DNA of 64,000 bases, taken from Methylovirgula ligni. Lineage in GTDB: Bacteria; Pseudomonadota; Alphaproteobacteria; Rhizobiales; Beijerinckiaceae. The stretch covers positions 2,852,001-2,916,000 of the forward strand of contig NZ_CP025086.1 of assembly GCF_004135935.1 (NCBI RefSeq), in the 5' to 3' direction. The position numbers were made by a program, and so were the translations under genes. The notes beneath the pieces were generated by a model. That model was not told the origin of the DNA. It did not search any database and saw only the letters and a list, made by a program, of their open reading frames with translations. This document shows, piece after piece, positions 43,813-52,519 of the stretch; the first letter of the stretch is position 1, and every line of letters begins with the position of its first letter.

Positions 43813-44699
43813 GATCGACGGCGAATGGCACGCTTCCGGCCTATCTCAACAGCTTGCGCGGCACCGACGCGCAGCTCTACATGGCCGATTGCTACACGGT
43901 CACGCTGCTCGACGGGACGGCGCTCTACTACACGAATTTCGATCTGCCCATCACGCTCGGCGCCAATGTCTTCCTCGCTAATTCGGTGCGTATCGACGGC
44001 CTCAAATACAATTGCAAGCGCGGCACCGAGGCGGACGAGCAGAAGATCACAATCATCGCGTTGCCGTCGGGCGAGACGATCGGTGGCGTACCTATCCTCG
44101 CGGCGATCGCGGCGGGCGTGCTCGATGGCGCGACGGTCCGGCGCGAGCGCGCCTTCTGCAATTCCTGGTCGGAGGCCGATAGGGCGGCGCCGATCGACAG
44201 CGTGGTGCTCTTCCATGGCCGCGTCGCGACCGTGGACGGCGTCGGCCGCACCACGGCGGACATCACGGTTCATTCGGACCTCGTCCTGCTCGACATCAAC
44301 ATGCCGCGCAAGATCTATGCGCCGGGCTGCATGTGGGCGCTATACGGCTTCGGTTGCGGCCTGAGCAAGGCGGATTTTACGAGCGCCGGGACGGTCGGCG
44401 GCGGCCCGACGCAGCGGTTTATTCCCTGGTCGGGCGCAACCGCCAATTATGCGCAAGGCACGCTGATCTTCACAAGCGGCGTCCTCAACGGCATCAGCGC
44501 CACGATCAAGTCCGTGGCGGGCGGTGCCGCGCCCGGGTTTGTCCCGATCTATCCGCTGCCGGCGTCGCCGGCGCCCGGCGATACGTTCGCGGCCAGCTTC
44601 GGCTGCGACCGAACCAAGACGACCTGCCAGAGTCGGTTCAACAATCTCGCGAACTTCCTCGGCTTCCCCTACGTGCCGCCGCCAACCTTCTCGGTGTGA
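43809..44699 (+). CDS. Tail hub protein, DUF2163 (GTA gp13-like)
   Basis: A 296-residue protein. The cysteine pattern NCKRGTEADE, CMWALYGFGCGLSKADF and CDRTKTTCQSRFNNLANFLG, with the ending FPYVPPPTFSV, is typical of DUF2163/BR0599 proteins that cap the tail tube and may hold an iron-sulfur cluster. ATGA overlap with DUF2460. Confidence 0.9.
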   Translation: MRSTANGTLPAYLNSLRGTDAQLYMADCYTVTLLDGTALYYTNFDLPITLGANVFLANSVRIDGLKYNCKRGTEADEQKITIIALPSGETIGGVPILAAIAAGVLDGATVRRERAFCNSWSEADRAAPIDSVVLFHGRVATVDGVGRTTADITVHSDLVLLDINMPRKIYAPGCMWALYGFGCGLSKADFTSAGTVGGGPTQRFIPWSGATANYAQGTLIFTSGVLNGISATIKSVAGGAAPGFVPIYPLPASPAPGDTFAASFGCDRTKTTCQSRFNNLANFLGFPYVPPPTFSV

Positions 44700-44701
44700 T
44701 T

Positions 44702-45145
44702 ATGCCGGAAAAAGAGGAGCGTGCTCGTGTCGTTGCTGAGGCGCGCAAATGGATCGCGACGCCCTATCGCAACTGCGCCGACATCCGCGGCGTCGGCGTC
44801 GATTGCGGGATGCTGCTCGTGCGGATCTTTGTCGACACGGGACTATGTGCGCCGTTCGATCCTCGGCCCTATCCGCCGGACTGGCATCTGCACCGCAGTG
44901 AGGAACGCTATCTCGGCTTCGTCGACACGCATATGCGCGAGGTTCAGGCGCCCCAGCCCGGCGATGTTGTGGTCTTCCGCTATGGCCGTTGCTACAGCCA
45001 TGGCGGCCTCGTGACCGTCGCGGATCCTCTGACCCTGCTGCACGCGTTCTGGCCGGCGCGCTGCGTCCTCGAGGAGCGCCTGTCGCGTAACAAGGCGCTG
45101 GCGAATCCGGAGCGCGCGGTGAAATTCTTCTCATATTGGGCTTGA
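44702..45145 (+). CDS. NlpC/P60 tail peptidase (GTA gp14-like)
   Basis: A 147-residue protein with catalytic Cys35 in VDCGMLLVRI, His100 in YSHGGLV and His114 in HAFW, the NlpC/P60 arrangement. It hydrolyses cell-wall peptides during DNA entry. The start was set at MPEKEERARVVAEARKW, 3 bp after the DUF2163 stop; a longer frame overlaps that gene and was dropped. Confidence 0.9.
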   Translation: MPEKEERARVVAEARKWIATPYRNCADIRGVGVDCGMLLVRIFVDTGLCAPFDPRPYPPDWHLHRSEERYLGFVDTHMREVQAPQPGDVVVFRYGRCYSHGGLVTVADPLTLLHAFWPARCVLEERLSRNKALANPERAVKFFSYWA

Positions 45146-45146
45146 G

Positions 45147-47738
45147 ATGTCGTTCCTCAGAGCCAATGCCAACCAGGGCGCGCAGCCGACGATCTATTCC
45201 GGGCTGCAGGTTCAGTCCTCGAGCAGCGCCGTCCCCATCACGATCGGATGGGGCATCATGAAGGTGGCGCCGAATTTTGCGTGGTGCGGAGATTTAGGAA
45301 CCTATCAGGCAAGTGGCGGCGGTAAGGGTGGCGCGACCAGCGGCGGCACGACGGGCTATACGTGCGCGGTCATTTGCGGCATGTGCGAGGGACCGATACA
45401 GGACCTGCGCGCGGTCTGGAAAAATCAGACCGTCCATGTCCACCTGTCCGGCGCATTCCCTAATAGCGTTCTGTTCGACGGAGAGCTGAATCAGGAACCA
45501 TGGTCATATTTGGCGGCGCATCATCCAGACCAGATATTAAACTATCCCGGCCTTGCTTATGTCGCGCATCCAGACATGAACATGGGAACTGCGGCCGAGC
45601 CACCCGCTATATCCTTCGAGGTCATTTTCTCGTCTTGGTCGACTGGCGCAAACGGGCAGGATGCCGATCCGGCCTTCATCTTCAATGATTTTCTGACCAA
45701 CCCTCAATACGGGGTTGGTTTTCCCTTGGCCAGCATCGACTCCTCGACGCTGTTCGGCAGCGACGGCGACGCCTCGCTGCAGACCTATTGCTTCGCGGCG
45801 GGCATCTGCCTGTCGCCGGTTCTGATCGACCAGGAATCGGCATCCTCGATTCTGACGCGTCTGCTGCAGCTGACGAACTGCGAGGTCATCTGGTCTGGCG
45901 ATCAGTTGAAATTCATTCCGTATGGCGACACGTCGATCACCGGCGCGCTTTATTCAGGTGGCGATGTCACCTTCCCTTATCAGAGCGACACGAACCAATA
46001 TTCGTTCAATGTTGCCGCGAAGACGCAGATCGGCACACGGACGTTCAACCCGAACATCGAGCCGGTCTATTCGCTCAACGATGACGATTTCGTGGTCGGC
46101 GATGCCAGTTCAAATTCCGGTGGCGGCGCGAAGCAGGTCAGCGACGATCCGGTGCAGGTTTTGCGCACCGATCCCTATGAGCTCGGCAATTACACCTTCA
46201 TCGAGATCTATCAGCGTACGAATTATTACGACGCCACACCAATCCCGGTCTTCGACGAATATTTCATCGAGACCTATGGCCTGCGCGTCGGCGATACGGT
46301 TACGGCGCATGAGATCTGCGATGAGACGGTCGGGCAAACCGTCGGGCAGCTGATCCTCCAACGCCAGCTCTATATCCGCAACACCTACAAGTTCACGCTC
46401 GATTGGGGCTTTTGCCTGCTCGAGCCCATGGATGTGGTGCTGATCACCGATGTGGCGATCGGCCTCGTCAATTTTCCGGTTCGTATCGCCGAGATCGACG
46501 AAGACGACGATGGCCTCCTTGCGATCACGGCGGAGGAATTCCCGGGCGGAACGGCCACCTCCGTGGCCTATCCGGTGCAGACCAAGTCCAGCTCGACCTT
46601 CGGTAGCAATGTCCCTGCCAGCGCGCTGAACGCGCCGATCATTTTCGAGCCGCCGTATCAGCTTGCCGGGGCGCAGTCGCCGTTGCAGGTTTACTGCGCC
46701 GTCTCGGGCAATGATCCGCTGACATTCGGCGGTTACAATGTCTGGGTCTCGACGGATGGCCAGACCTATACCCAAGCCGAAACCGTCTTTGGCGCTGCGA
46801 CACAGGGCGTCACGACAGCGCGGCTGGCCGCGGCTGCTACGGGCATCGACAACGTCAACACGCTTTCCGTCGATCTGTCGGACATGGGCGGCGCAATCAA
46901 CCCGGCCAGCGCCTCGGATATGTCGTCCGGCAATTCCGCCTGCTATGTCGGCGGCGAGATCATCGCCTATCAGAATGCGACGCTGACCAGCGCCGACATC
47001 TATGCGCTGCAGCCTCTGAACCGCGGACTTTTCGGCTCGTCTCCTGTCGTCCATGCCACAGGAACTCCGTTCGCGCTCCTCGACGGAAATATCTTCAAAT
47101 ACCCGTTCCAGCCATCGCAGATCGGGCAGACGGTCTACTTCAAGTTTCAGCCGTTCAATGTGCTCGGCGGCGGCGTCCCAGATCTCTCCGACTGCGGCGC
47201 CTATCCCTACATCGTCCAGGGGTCCGCGCTCGGCGGCCCTCTCGCCACGCCGCAAAATCTCCGGCTCAACTTCAAAGCGCAATTCTGCGATCTCACCTTC
47301 GATGAAGTCTCCGACCCGCGCGGGCAGGTGAAATATTACGTCCTGCGCGGGCCGTCCGCGCAGACCGCACAGCAATTGGTAGATGTGGCGCATCCGCCGG
47401 TGACGCTGATCTCGCCCGATACCTATTGGGTGCAATCGTACATCGTGCCGGTTCCGGGACTGACGGTCAAAAGCCCGATCTCGTCCGGCATCACGCTCGC
47501 CGCCAACATGCTCGTCACCAACGAGCTCGATGTCTTCGATGAGCAGACCGGAAACTGGGGCGGCCTACTGCAGAACTGCAGCATTGCCGGGACGTCGCCT
47601 GACGAAATCCTGCAGCTCAATCCGGTCTGCAATGTCGATTTTGGCTCCGTTGCCGACACGACGCTCTCGCTCATCGATGATTTCGGCGGCCTGACCGATG
47701 TCATCGTCGTGCCGCTCGATCTTGGAACGCTCGTCTGA
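45147..47738 (+). CDS. Tail tip/host-attachment protein
   Basis: An 863-residue protein (SFLRANANQGAQPTIYSGLQ, VPITIGWGIMKVAPN at the N-terminus). It is in the J/GTA gp15 position after NlpC/P60. The middle has LQTYCFAAGICLSPVLIDQE, ILTRLLQLTNCEVIWSGDQL, typical of Phage-tail_3-type tip proteins, and fibronectin-like beta domains follow (about 500-750). It is expected to contact the host surface. Confidence 0.82.
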   Translation: MSFLRANANQGAQPTIYSGLQVQSSSSAVPITIGWGIMKVAPNFAWCGDLGTYQASGGGKGGATSGGTTGYTCAVICGMCEGPIQDLRAVWKNQTVHVHLSGAFPNSVLFDGELNQEPWSYLAAHHPDQILNYPGLAYVAHPDMNMGTAAEPPAISFEVIFSSWSTGANGQDADPAFIFNDFLTNPQYGVGFPLASIDSSTLFGSDGDASLQTYCFAAGICLSPVLIDQESASSILTRLLQLTNCEVIWSGDQLKFIPYGDTSITGALYSGGDVTFPYQSDTNQYSFNVAAKTQIGTRTFNPNIEPVYSLNDDDFVVGDASSNSGGGAKQVSDDPVQVLRTDPYELGNYTFIEIYQRTNYYDATPIPVFDEYFIETYGLRVGDTVTAHEICDETVGQTVGQLILQRQLYIRNTYKFTLDWGFCLLEPMDVVLITDVAIGLVNFPVRIAEIDEDDDGLLAITAEEFPGGTATSVAYPVQTKSSSTFGSNVPASALNAPIIFEPPYQLAGAQSPLQVYCAVSGNDPLTFGGYNVWVSTDGQTYTQAETVFGAATQGVTTARLAAAATGIDNVNTLSVDLSDMGGAINPASASDMSSGNSACYVGGEIIAYQNATLTSADIYALQPLNRGLFGSSPVVHATGTPFALLDGNIFKYPFQPSQIGQTVYFKFQPFNVLGGGVPDLSDCGAYPYIVQGSALGGPLATPQNLRLNFKAQFCDLTFDEVSDPRGQVKYYVLRGPSAQTAQQLVDVAHPPVTLISPDTYWVQSYIVPVPGLTVKSPISSGITLAANMLVTNELDVFDEQTGNWGGLLQNCSIAGTSPDEILQLNPVCNVDFGSVADTTLSLIDDFGGLTDVIVVPLDLGTLV

Positions 47739-47749
47739 AAGGAAAACCC

Positions 47750-48181
47750 ATGCAAGTCGGTTTGCTCATCACCAATGGCGGCCCGCACAGCGCGGAGAAA
47801 TGGGCTGCCGCCTCGGCCGCGCAGATCATCCAGATCGGTGCCGAGGCCAAGGGCGTCGAGGCGCTCGAGGGCCGCAAGCTTGAACTCAAGATCATCGATC
47901 TGCTAGAGGACCATCATGCGGCGGTGCAGACGGCCGAGCGCGACGCGCTGAAGGACGATCCGGCTGCCCGGCTGGAAACTGCGATCGACCCTGAAGGCCA
48001 CGATCTCGACACGAAGGTCGAGGCAATCGCGACGCTCGCCCGCGGCACGCCGTTCGAGGCGCATTTCGCCAGCGACACGGTCAAGCGGCATGTCCGCGAG
48101 GTGCTGGCCAGCCATTTCGCGACCTCGATTCATATCGAGCGCTCCTGGCATCGCGACCGCAATCCTGCGCCGGCGGCCTGA
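47750..48181 (+). CDS. Hypothetical tail-region protein
   Basis: A 143-residue, mainly helical protein; GLLITNGGPHSAEKWAAASA, then EALEGRKLELKIIDLLEDHH. Similar short proteins follow the tip gene in several alphaproteobacterial phages. The function is unknown. A GAAAGGAAA site precedes the ATG. Confidence 0.65.
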   Translation: MQVGLLITNGGPHSAEKWAAASAAQIIQIGAEAKGVEALEGRKLELKIIDLLEDHHAAVQTAERDALKDDPAARLETAIDPEGHDLDTKVEAIATLARGTPFEAHFASDTVKRHVREVLASHFATSIHIERSWHRDRNPAPAA

Positions 48182-48222
48182 TCCCTTTTCCCCGAAAGTC
48201 TCAATCATAGGAGCGTGCCACC

Positions 48223-48909
48223 ATGGCAACGACCGGCATGTGCGATAGCGCCAAGGTGGAGTTTCTCGCCGGCGCGCATAGTTTTGAAGCCTCCCAATCC
48301 GCTGTTTCATGCTCAGGCACGAGCACACAGTTCACGCTGACTTCGCTCGCCAGCACGGCCGCGCTGGTCGTCGGCATGGCTGTTTCGGGGACGAATGTCG
48401 CCTCTGGCGCCGTCATCGCTTCCATCGACTCGTCAACGCAGGTGACGCTCTCCAAGGCGCACACAGGCACCGTGACGGCCGCGAGCTTCGGCGGCGATCC
48501 GTTCAGCATCTTGCTTATCAACGGCTCGCCCGCGCATACGTTCGACCATACGCAAACGAACGTCGGCACGCCGGGCAGCGGCACGCCGGGAACGGCGAAT
48601 GTCGGCACCGACGAGGTTTCGGCATCCGGCACCGGCTATACATCCGGCGGCTTCGCGCTGACCAATATCGCGCCCGCCTTGTCTTCGACCACGGCGACGA
48701 CGAGCTTCTCGGTTAATCCGTCGTGGACCTCGGCGACGTTCACGGCCTCGGCCGCGCTCATCTATAACACCGCCAAGCGCCTGGGCGGCATCGCCGGCCG
48801 TTCGATCTCCGTGCATGACTTCGGCGGCAATCAGTCCGTCACGGCGGGCACCTTCACGCTGCTGATGCCGACGAACAATTCGTCCTCCGCCATCCTGCGC
48901 ATCGCCTGA
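48223..48909 (+). CDS. Structural protein, beta-rich
   Basis: A 228-residue Ser/Thr/Gly/Ala-rich protein; the start MATTGMCDSAKVEFLAGAH resembles phage virion proteins opening with M.T...C.S.K.E...G.H. It probably forms part of the tail fibre or surface. The function is inferred from position. Confidence 0.6.
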   Translation: MATTGMCDSAKVEFLAGAHSFEASQSAVSCSGTSTQFTLTSLASTAALVVGMAVSGTNVASGAVIASIDSSTQVTLSKAHTGTVTAASFGGDPFSILLINGSPAHTFDHTQTNVGTPGSGTPGTANVGTDEVSASGTGYTSGGFALTNIAPALSSTTATTSFSVNPSWTSATFTASAALIYNTAKRLGGIAGRSISVHDFGGNQSVTAGTFTLLMPTNNSSSAILRIA

Positions 48910-48922
48910 TAGGTCTGCCACA

Positions 48923-50086
48923 ATGCGGAAGCACTTAAGGGCATTTTGCATCGCCTTGCTGCTGCTCGCCCCGGCTGTAGCGCATGCGCAAGCGACAGCC
49001 TTCGCCGATGTTGTGCGGATGACGGTCTCCGGCACGCCGGGCACCGGCACGATCACGCTCGGCTCGGCGACCACCGGCTATCAAAGCGACACGAACGCCG
49101 GGATGACCAACGGCGCAACCTACGCCTATTACGCCTATGATCCGACCGGCGGCATTTGGGAATTTGGCTACGGCACCTATAACTCGTCCGCGCATACGAT
49201 CACGCGCAATCCGTATTATGGGTCGAGCGGTCCCGGCACAGCCGTAACTCTGACCGCGACGGCGACCGTTGGCATTACGATTGGCGCGGAAGACATTAAT
49301 GCGTTGTTGTCCGATATCGCGTCCATCGAGAGTGGCTATGCGGCTCTAAGCGGATCGCTGACAAACGGAAACATTGTCGAAGGCGCTGGCTCTGGCAGCG
49401 TCAAAGATACAGGCATAGCCATCGGCAACGTGCCTACGATGGCTTCTAATGCTGGCGCTACCGGCGATCTCATTACGTCCAACGGCGCGAACAAGACGCT
49501 TGCCGCTGCGTCGATCCTCGCGACTAATGTGCCAACTATGGCGAGCAATGCCGCCGCCTCTGGCAATGTCCTTTCGTCGGCTGGCGCGAACAAGACGGTT
49601 CAAGATTCCGCAATTGCGACCGCGAACCTTGCGACAATGGCCTCCAACGCGGCGGGGGCGGGCAATCTTATCGAATCCGCTGGCGCTAACAAATCTCAGG
49701 CGGATTCTGGCGTCGCTGCCGCGAACGTCGCAACGCTCTCTGGCACGCAAACTATTTCCGGGAATAAGACCTATAGCGGCAAAAACAGCTTCGCGCAGCT
49801 TAACGTCAAGGTGCGTACCGCGTCTTCGACAAGCGACACGATCACTACGGCTGATTATTTGGTATGTGCCGACAATGCGTCGGCTGCGGCAACGGAAAAT
49901 CTGCCCGCAAGCCCGTCCACTGGCGACACGTATCTAATCAAGGACTGCTCTGTCGCTGCCGGTACGAATAATATCACCATTACTCCTGCCAGCGGCAACA
50001 TCGACGGAGCGGCAACTTTTGTTATGAGCACCAATGGTCAATCCGCAGCGGTGACTTATACCGGCTCACAATGGAGCATCAATTAA
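48923..50086 (+). CDS. Fibre-like protein with signal peptide and repeats
   Basis: A 387-residue protein. Residues 1-22 are a Sec signal peptide (basic MRKHLRAF, hydrophobic LLLLAPAV, AHA-QA cleavage). Residues about 170-265 contain three copies of a roughly 30-residue unit (N.PTMASNAG/AA.G, then L..S.GANKT..D). The C-terminal domain resembles phage tail-fibre beta modules (TADYLVCADNASAA, GDTYLIKD). A signal peptide is unusual for a virion protein. Confidence 0.7.
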   Translation: MRKHLRAFCIALLLLAPAVAHAQATAFADVVRMTVSGTPGTGTITLGSATTGYQSDTNAGMTNGATYAYYAYDPTGGIWEFGYGTYNSSAHTITRNPYYGSSGPGTAVTLTATATVGITIGAEDINALLSDIASIESGYAALSGSLTNGNIVEGAGSGSVKDTGIAIGNVPTMASNAGATGDLITSNGANKTLAAASILATNVPTMASNAAASGNVLSSAGANKTVQDSAIATANLATMASNAAGAGNLIESAGANKSQADSGVAAANVATLSGTQTISGNKTYSGKNSFAQLNVKVRTASSTSDTITTADYLVCADNASAAATENLPASPSTGDTYLIKDCSVAAGTNNITITPASGNIDGAATFVMSTNGQSAAVTYTGSQWSIN

Positions 50087-50827
50087 ATGTTTTATTGGCT
50101 TCGATCACGCTGTTTAGGCGCGGCCTTACTCCTGCTCGCTTGTTGTTCATTTTCGCTAGCTGGATGGCCTTCCAGCGGGCGCATGTATCCACAAACTATA
50201 GGCTTGGCCTATATCGGCGCGACAACAAGCACGACTGCTGGCGGAACGTTCACTTTTAGCGGCGTGAACTTAGGCCACGCTTATTCCAATCGCATTGTCT
50301 TGATCGGCATCGAGGGCGGCTACGGAAGCACGAACGAGCACAACATCAATACGGTCACGGTCGGCGGTTCGTCCGCAACCTTGATCGTTCAAGCGCTCGG
50401 CGGCAGCACGCAAACGGAGGTTTCGGGAATTGCCGCCATAGCACTCGCGACCGGAACAACGGCAAACATCGTCGTTACTTACGCCGGAACTATTTCGCGC
50501 TCAACAATCGTCGTTTGGACGATGCAAAGAAGTAGCATCACGAAAATCTCTAGCCAAAGTGCTACGAATTCAGCAACGCTGTCCTTTACTCTAACCGGAA
50601 ATTCTGGCGGTGTGGCGGTAGTTATGGGCGGCTCGACGGTTTCGAGCGGAACCTACTCGGCCACCGCGTCCGGCTTTACGGTCGACTCAACGGGAAATTA
50701 TACCGGTGCAACTAATGACGGATGGATTGCGGGGCATGTCAGTCCGACAACCACAAGCAACGCGATTGGCACGACAACTGCCGCTCTTACTGCTAGTCGC
50801 GCAGCACTCGCCGCAGTGTCGTTCTAA
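50087..50827 (+). CDS. Beta-rich protein with signal peptide
   Basis: A 246-residue protein whose ATG follows the previous stop directly. Residues 1-25 form a signal peptide with a possible lipobox-like LLACC. The mature part is Gly/Ser/Thr-rich with strands such as IVLIGIEGGYG and GTTANIVVTYAG, like jelly-roll or carbohydrate-binding virion modules. The DNA here is richer in A and T than in the tail genes before it. Confidence 0.65.
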   Translation: MFYWLRSRCLGAALLLLACCSFSLAGWPSSGRMYPQTIGLAYIGATTSTTAGGTFTFSGVNLGHAYSNRIVLIGIEGGYGSTNEHNINTVTVGGSSATLIVQALGGSTQTEVSGIAAIALATGTTANIVVTYAGTISRSTIVVWTMQRSSITKISSQSATNSATLSFTLTGNSGGVAVVMGGSTVSSGTYSATASGFTVDSTGNYTGATNDGWIAGHVSPTTTSNAIGTTTAALTASRAALAAVSF

Positions 50828-50839
50828 AGGAAGTTTCCG

Positions 50840-52516
50840 ATGCTTGGTGATGCACCGCTTGGCTCACAGCCGCTCGGCACGCTCGGGATCGCCGGCAATC
50901 CGATTGACTACTCGCTGCCCGGCGTTGCCGGCACGACAGCAGCGGCGTCCATAGGCGTCTCGGCAAGCGTCCTCATCATCGGCGTCCCGGCGACATCAGT
51001 CGCGGGGACCGCGGGAATTTTCGTCGGCGTGGATGTGCCGCTTCCCGCCGCGCCCGCGACCAGCGGGGCAGGGGCTTTCAGTCCGGCGGAATCGGCGGCG
51101 CTGACCGGCGTCGCAGCAACGGGCACGGCCGGCGCGCCCGTGCCGTCCCTGGGTCTTGCTCTCGCCGGCGGCGCCGCAAACGGTATTGCGGGTCTTCTGG
51201 CGGCGACCTCCGGCGCCGTCTTCGCGCTCACTGGCGTCCCGACGACCGGCGTCATCGGCACGCTCGGCATCACGCTCAGCCAGCAGATCGGTCTCGGCGC
51301 GGCACCGTCGACAAGCACAGCCGGCGCGATCACGCCACAAGCCGCTGCCGCTCTTGCGGGCGCCGCTGGCGCCGCTGCCGTCGCACCGCTGGCGATTAGC
51401 CTCGGATCGGTTCTTGCCGGGGCAGCGGCCGCCGCTGCGGCGGGAGACGTCGCTGTCGCCCAGAACGGCACTCTCATCGGCGTCGCCGCCACAAGCGCCG
51501 CCGGATTGCTGGCCACGAATATTGCGGTTGCCCTGTCCGGCGTGCCCGGTATCACGGCGGCTGCCGCCGTCACCCTCACATCAAGCAGCAACGTCACGCT
51601 GCTCGGCGTCGCCGGCACGACGGCGGCGGGGCTCTTCTCTCTCGGGTTGCCACTTGACAGCGTTGTGGCCACGGCGGCCGTAGGGCCGCTGGTCGCCGAG
51701 GTGCTGCTCGCCACCGCCGGCGTCCTTGCAACCAGTGGCGTCGGTTCCATCGGCGCGATCGCAGCGCTTGGCGTCGCCGGAACCGCAGCGACCGTCGCGG
51801 TCGGGCTCCTCGCGCTCACCGCCGTCTCCGGTCCAAGCACGCCGATCGCGCTGCAAATCGCCGCCGCGCTGGCCGGCAATGCCCCGGTCATCGGCAGCTA
51901 TCAAAGCCCGGACATCATCGACCTTGGTTATGAGGGCGTTCTGGCGCTCGGGCTGACCTGGCTGGCAAGCGGCTCACCGGCCTCGGGTGATTTTCTCGGG
52001 ACGTCGGATTTTCTCGGCATCAGCGATTTCCTCGGCTACGCGGCCAGCGCGGCCATTCAATCCTGGGCGGAAGTGCTGATCGGCCATGATGACGGAAGCG
52101 GCAACATCGTCTGGGATGCGGCCTGGCAGAAATATGTGCCGGGCACCTATCCCGGCCGCGCCGCAAAATGGCGCTGGTGGTTCGAGGCTCCGAACACGCA
52201 GATCGAAGGCAATCTGACGGCCGCCAAGGCGCAATGCTCGGTCGAGGATCGCGTCGATCATTATCAGAACCTGTCCGTCGGCACCGGCGGTCTGACCATT
52301 GATTTCGCGCCGGACGGCGTGAGTCAGCCGGCGGCCTTCAACTCGGGCCTGAACGGCTCGGCTCTCCCGACGCTCTATCCGCCGGTCTGGAGCCAGCAGC
52401 CGGGCGATACCTATCAATATACCGGGCTGTCGCTCTCCGGCGTCACGCTCACTTTCTTTAACGGCGGATCTGCGGTCGCGCGGACCGGCGTCACCGTCAT
52501 CGCTTCGGGGTTCTGA
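50840..52516 (+). CDS. Ala/Gly-rich solenoid repeat protein
   Basis: A 558-residue protein. Residues 20-340 are about a dozen degenerate units of about 25 residues with L.GV..T..AG......L, which suggests a beta-solenoid. The rest (from GLTWLASGSPASGDF) contains three FLG.SDFLG repeats and a globular C-terminal domain (QSWAEVLIGHDDGSGNIVW; KWRWWFEAPNTQIEGNL). It has no signal peptide, unlike its neighbours. Probably a tail spike or fibre shaft. Confidence 0.65.
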   Translation: MLGDAPLGSQPLGTLGIAGNPIDYSLPGVAGTTAAASIGVSASVLIIGVPATSVAGTAGIFVGVDVPLPAAPATSGAGAFSPAESAALTGVAATGTAGAPVPSLGLALAGGAANGIAGLLAATSGAVFALTGVPTTGVIGTLGITLSQQIGLGAAPSTSTAGAITPQAAAALAGAAGAAAVAPLAISLGSVLAGAAAAAAAGDVAVAQNGTLIGVAATSAAGLLATNIAVALSGVPGITAAAAVTLTSSSNVTLLGVAGTTAAGLFSLGLPLDSVVATAAVGPLVAEVLLATAGVLATSGVGSIGAIAALGVAGTAATVAVGLLALTAVSGPSTPIALQIAAALAGNAPVIGSYQSPDIIDLGYEGVLALGLTWLASGSPASGDFLGTSDFLGISDFLGYAASAAIQSWAEVLIGHDDGSGNIVWDAAWQKYVPGTYPGRAAKWRWWFEAPNTQIEGNLTAAKAQCSVEDRVDHYQNLSVGTGGLTIDFAPDGVSQPAAFNSGLNGSALPTLYPPVWSQQPGDTYQYTGLSLSGVTLTFFNGGSAVARTGVTVIASGF

Positions 52517-52519
52517 TAG

